From Paenibacillus sp. V4I3 (GTDB lineage Bacteria > Bacillota > Bacilli > Paenibacillales > NBRC-103111): 64,000 bases of DNA. Positions within the stretch are counted from its first letter, which is position 1. Each line of letters begins with the position of its first letter. The position numbers and the translations under genes were made by a program. Location: the NCBI RefSeq assembly GCF_030817215.1, contig NZ_JAUSZA010000001.1, forward strand, positions 6,484,501-6,548,500, given 5' to 3'. This document shows positions 62,594 to 64,000 of the stretch, piece by piece. The notes under the pieces were generated by a model. The model was given only the letters and a program-made list of their open reading frames with translations, was not told the origin of the DNA and made no database searches.

Positions 62594-62634
62594 AAACACC
62601 TCCCGAATCGCTTAGAACGATTTGAGAGGTGTTT
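62594..62634 (-). terminator. Terminator of the pspA operon
   Basis: AAACACCTC pairs with GAGGTGTTT, with inner AATCG / CGATT pairing. On the minus strand TTTTCCATTTTAT follows, about 40 nt after the pspA stop. Confidence 0.8.
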
Positions 62635-62674
62635 GATGTTAAGGCGATCTCCTGGAATCGGTTTTATATCGTCG

Positions 62675-63343
62675 TTATATTGCTTTTCTTGCTTCCTTTA
62701 GTCTCTCAAGCTCCTGCCTTACATCTTCTTTGAAGGCTAGATCCGGAACGCTAATCGTTGAGGCGCTAACCATTTGGTTCACCCTAAGCGTTGCAGCGGC
62801 TTTAGCTTCTAACTGCCAGATATGTTCCTCCATTCTAATGAAGTTTTTCCGAATGTTCTCGGCATCAAGCGAGTAAATCGTACTATTCACGTTTTGAATG
62901 GCATGAGCTGTATTTGTTCTGGACAAGTAGAATAGCTTTTTGTTTCCCAGCTCGTCATATAGCTCCATCAACTTTTTCAACTGGTCTTCTAAAGCCAAAG
63001 TCTGCTGCTTCATAGCCTCATATTGCTCTCGGTACACCTTAAGCTTTCTCTCACTTGTTAGCTTCTCCTCCACTGCCATCTGCGCAATTTCTTCCTCATT
63101 CCGGTCGATGGCGATATTCGCTTGGCGGATGCGCTTCTGAACAATATGATCCAGCTCGGTGATCATGACTTCATACTTCCGTTCGGCGATCAGCTGATTC
63201 GATAATGCAAGCTTCGCTTCGGCGATCTTTTCTTCCAGTTCCCTAATATATTGCTTAACCATAATAAGCGGGTTTTCCATCTTATCAAGTACCTCATTGA
63301 TGTTAGCCATAGCGATATCGTTCACACGTTTAAAAATGCCCAT
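62675..63343 (-). CDS. pspA: PspA/IM30-family membrane-stress protein
   Basis: This is a coiled-coil protein of about 222 residues with the family start MGIFKRVNDIAMANINEVLD and MENPLIMVKQYIRELEEKI, then long heptad helices. PspA proteins form oligomers that bind stressed membranes. The start at 63343 has AAGGAGG. It overlaps the upstream membrane-protein gene by 14 nt, so the two are coupled. The promoter upstream carries phased direct repeats, suggesting control by a two-component regulator. Confidence 0.93.
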   Translation of the reverse strand: MGIFKRVNDIAMANINEVLDKMENPLIMVKQYIRELEEKIAEAKLALSNQLIAERKYEVMITELDHIVQKRIRQANIAIDRNEEEIAQMAVEEKLTSERKLKVYREQYEAMKQQTLALEDQLKKLMELYDELGNKKLFYLSRTNTAHAIQNVNSTIYSLDAENIRKNFIRMEEHIWQLEAKAAATLRVNQMVSASTISVPDLAFKEDVRQELERLKEARKAI

Positions 63344-63650
63344 TTTCCTTATCCTCCTTAAGTAGGTTTCGTTCCCATTGGTCCAAGGCGAATGCCCGCT
63401 GCGCAGATGGCGCATTATACATGACGGAATGCTCGTCCGTAATGAAAGTTGGCAGAACCAAGTGGTTTATATCGGTTCTTCTTTTTTTGATTTTCTTCCA
63501 AAATACCCATGCAATGATAATAAGTAAGAGTCCGATTGCAATAACAAGGATAGGTCCACCATGGAATTCGTGGTGATAATGACCATTTGCAAATCCCTCT
63601 GAGAACTGGTTACCGGCGTTAAACCGGCCTCCCGGATTTTCATGCCTCAT
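63330..63650 (-). CDS. His-rich single-pass membrane protein upstream of pspA
   Basis: This protein of about 106 residues has a polar N-terminal segment with NGHYHHEFHGG, one membrane helix (ILVIAIGLLLIIIAWVFW, about residues 34-51) and a basic cytoplasmic tail (KKIKKRRTD). The start at 63650 has GGAGG; the frame extends 33 codons further into the promoter. It could recruit PspA to the membrane, as LiaI does for LiaH, or sense metal through its His cluster. Both are inference. Confidence 0.8.
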   Translation of the reverse strand: MRHENPGGRFNAGNQFSEGFANGHYHHEFHGGPILVIAIGLLLIIIAWVFWKKIKKRRTDINHLVLPTFITDEHSVMYNAPSAQRAFALDQWERNLLKEDKENGHF

Positions 63651-63692
63651 GCCCTCCTCCGCCTTTCCTCTCGTATTTTTCTTACATGTTGA

Positions 63693-63768
63693 AGTATAGA
63701 CCCGGTTTCTTAAAAGACAGTTAAAACCAACTGAAAGACGGTTGAACATTGACTGAAAGTCTGCTGAA
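63693..63768 (-). promoter_or_regulatory. pspA-operon promoter with six 11-bp direct repeats
   Basis: Read on the minus strand from 63768: TTCAGC, TTCAGT, TTCAAC, TTCAGT, TTAACT and TTAAGA begin every 11 bp (63703-63768), and TATACT (63693-63698) lies 15 nt after the start of the last one. This is the arrangement of an activator binding on one helix face upstream of a -10 box, like PhoP/OmpR-family sites. Confidence 0.7.
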
Positions 63769-63835
63769 AAAAAGCCCTTATTTTCTGTTTCCTAGCCTTG
63801 AAACAACCTAGCTCCCATGCCGGGCCAACTCATGC

Positions 63836-63863
63836 AATAAGCTGGCGAACTCGCCAGCTTATT
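63836..63863 (+). terminator. Terminator-like 13-bp hairpin between divergent promoters
   Basis: AATAAGCTGGCGA pairs perfectly with TCGCCAGCTTATT around a 2-nt centre, followed by TTTGTC on the plus strand. It lies between the two divergent promoters, where no gene ends, so it may insulate them or end antisense transcripts. Confidence 0.75.
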
Positions 63864-63899
63864 TTTGTCTTCAGTGAACGCACATTACCTTGAGATTCT

Positions 63900-63953
63900 T
63901 TCAGCAAACATTCATTTAATACTCAAGTTAAGTTCAGTTTTGGCTTTTATACT
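63900..63953 (+). promoter_or_regulatory. Divergent promoter with matching 11-bp repeats
   Basis: TTCAGC (63900), TTCATT (63911), CTCAAG (63922) and TTCAGT (63933) are spaced by 11 bp. TATACT (63948-63953) lies 15 nt after the start of the last one, the same geometry as the pspA-side promoter. The ribosome site AAAGGTGG (63980-63987) follows. Confidence 0.65.
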
Positions 63954-63997
63954 GTCCATGTAAGATAACTTGCTCGAAGAAAGGTGGCACAACAATT

Positions 63998-64000
63998 TTG
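63998..64000 (+). CDS. Possible start of a plus-strand gene cut by the window end
   Basis: AAAGGTGG at 63980-63987 is followed after 10 nt by TTG as the last three bases. The true start may be this TTG or a codon beyond the edge. The promoter architecture suggests co-regulation with pspA, for example a two-component system. Confidence 0.3.

Overview
The window looks like a chromosome segment of a spore-forming, low-to-moderate-GC Bacillota, most probably Paenibacillus or a close relative. The evidence is an alpha/beta-type spore protein with a sigma-G-like promoter, YesM/YesN-type two-component pairs beside sugar-binding lipoproteins, SacB and LevB close to the B. subtilis proteins, GMC oxidoreductases with partner genes, and strong AGGAGG-type ribosome binding sites. 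No rRNA, tRNA, CRISPR array or complete insertion sequence was found. Most genes lie on the minus strand.

Layout: 0-3.3 kb carries a CUT1-type sugar ABC operon (binding lipoprotein and two permeases). 3.7-4.8 kb is a GC-rich nucleotidyltransferase gene unlike its surroundings. 5-17.4 kb is an accessory stretch: a marR-paiA-paiB unit, a small lipoprotein, a spore SASP, a 3'-5' exonuclease, a TetR/DHA2 drug exporter pair, tandem CBO0543 membrane proteins and a VOC protein. They are interleaved with gene remnants (arginase-like, MerR effector domain, methyltransferase, frameshifted membrane protein, headless DeoR plus an internally deleted nagA) and with many copies of a roughly 70-bp hairpin repeat. 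17.8-23.8 kb is a complete bioA-D-B-F-H-C operon behind a BirA box.

23.9-46.5 kb is a fructan region: a multidomain SacC-type levanase, a chemoreceptor cotranscribed with a ribose-type ABC transporter, a nuclease/winged-helix protein, a tandem array of 51-bp hairpin repeats, a YesM/YesN pair with a second ribose-type binding protein, LevB, levansucrase SacB, and another YesM/YesN pair with a CUT1 binding lipoprotein. A plausible reading is that SacB makes levan, LevB and the levanase degrade it, and the binding proteins, ABC transporter, sensor kinases and chemoreceptor sense, import and follow the released sugars.

46.7-53.2 kb has a small HExxH protein, a GMC-dehydrogenase cluster whose small subunit has an in-frame amber codon, an SDR fragment, an enolase-superfamily enzyme, and a GMC oxidoreductase with an N-terminal LysM domain. 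53.4-58 kb is a minus-strand cluster (mutarotase, Gfo/Idh/MocA dehydrogenase, TIM-barrel isomerase, fatty-acid-desaturase-like enzyme, Rieske ferredoxin) that matches the family composition of rhizobial rhizopine (moc) catabolism. 58.4-60.7 kb holds an LDH-like dehydrogenase and an MFS transporter. 60.9-62.4 kb holds a broken copper-amine-oxidase-like surface protein and a small secreted peptide. 62.7-63.7 kb holds a pspA operon whose promoter carries six 11-bp-spaced direct repeats. The divergent promoter at the window's right edge has the same architecture, suggesting one shared response regulator.
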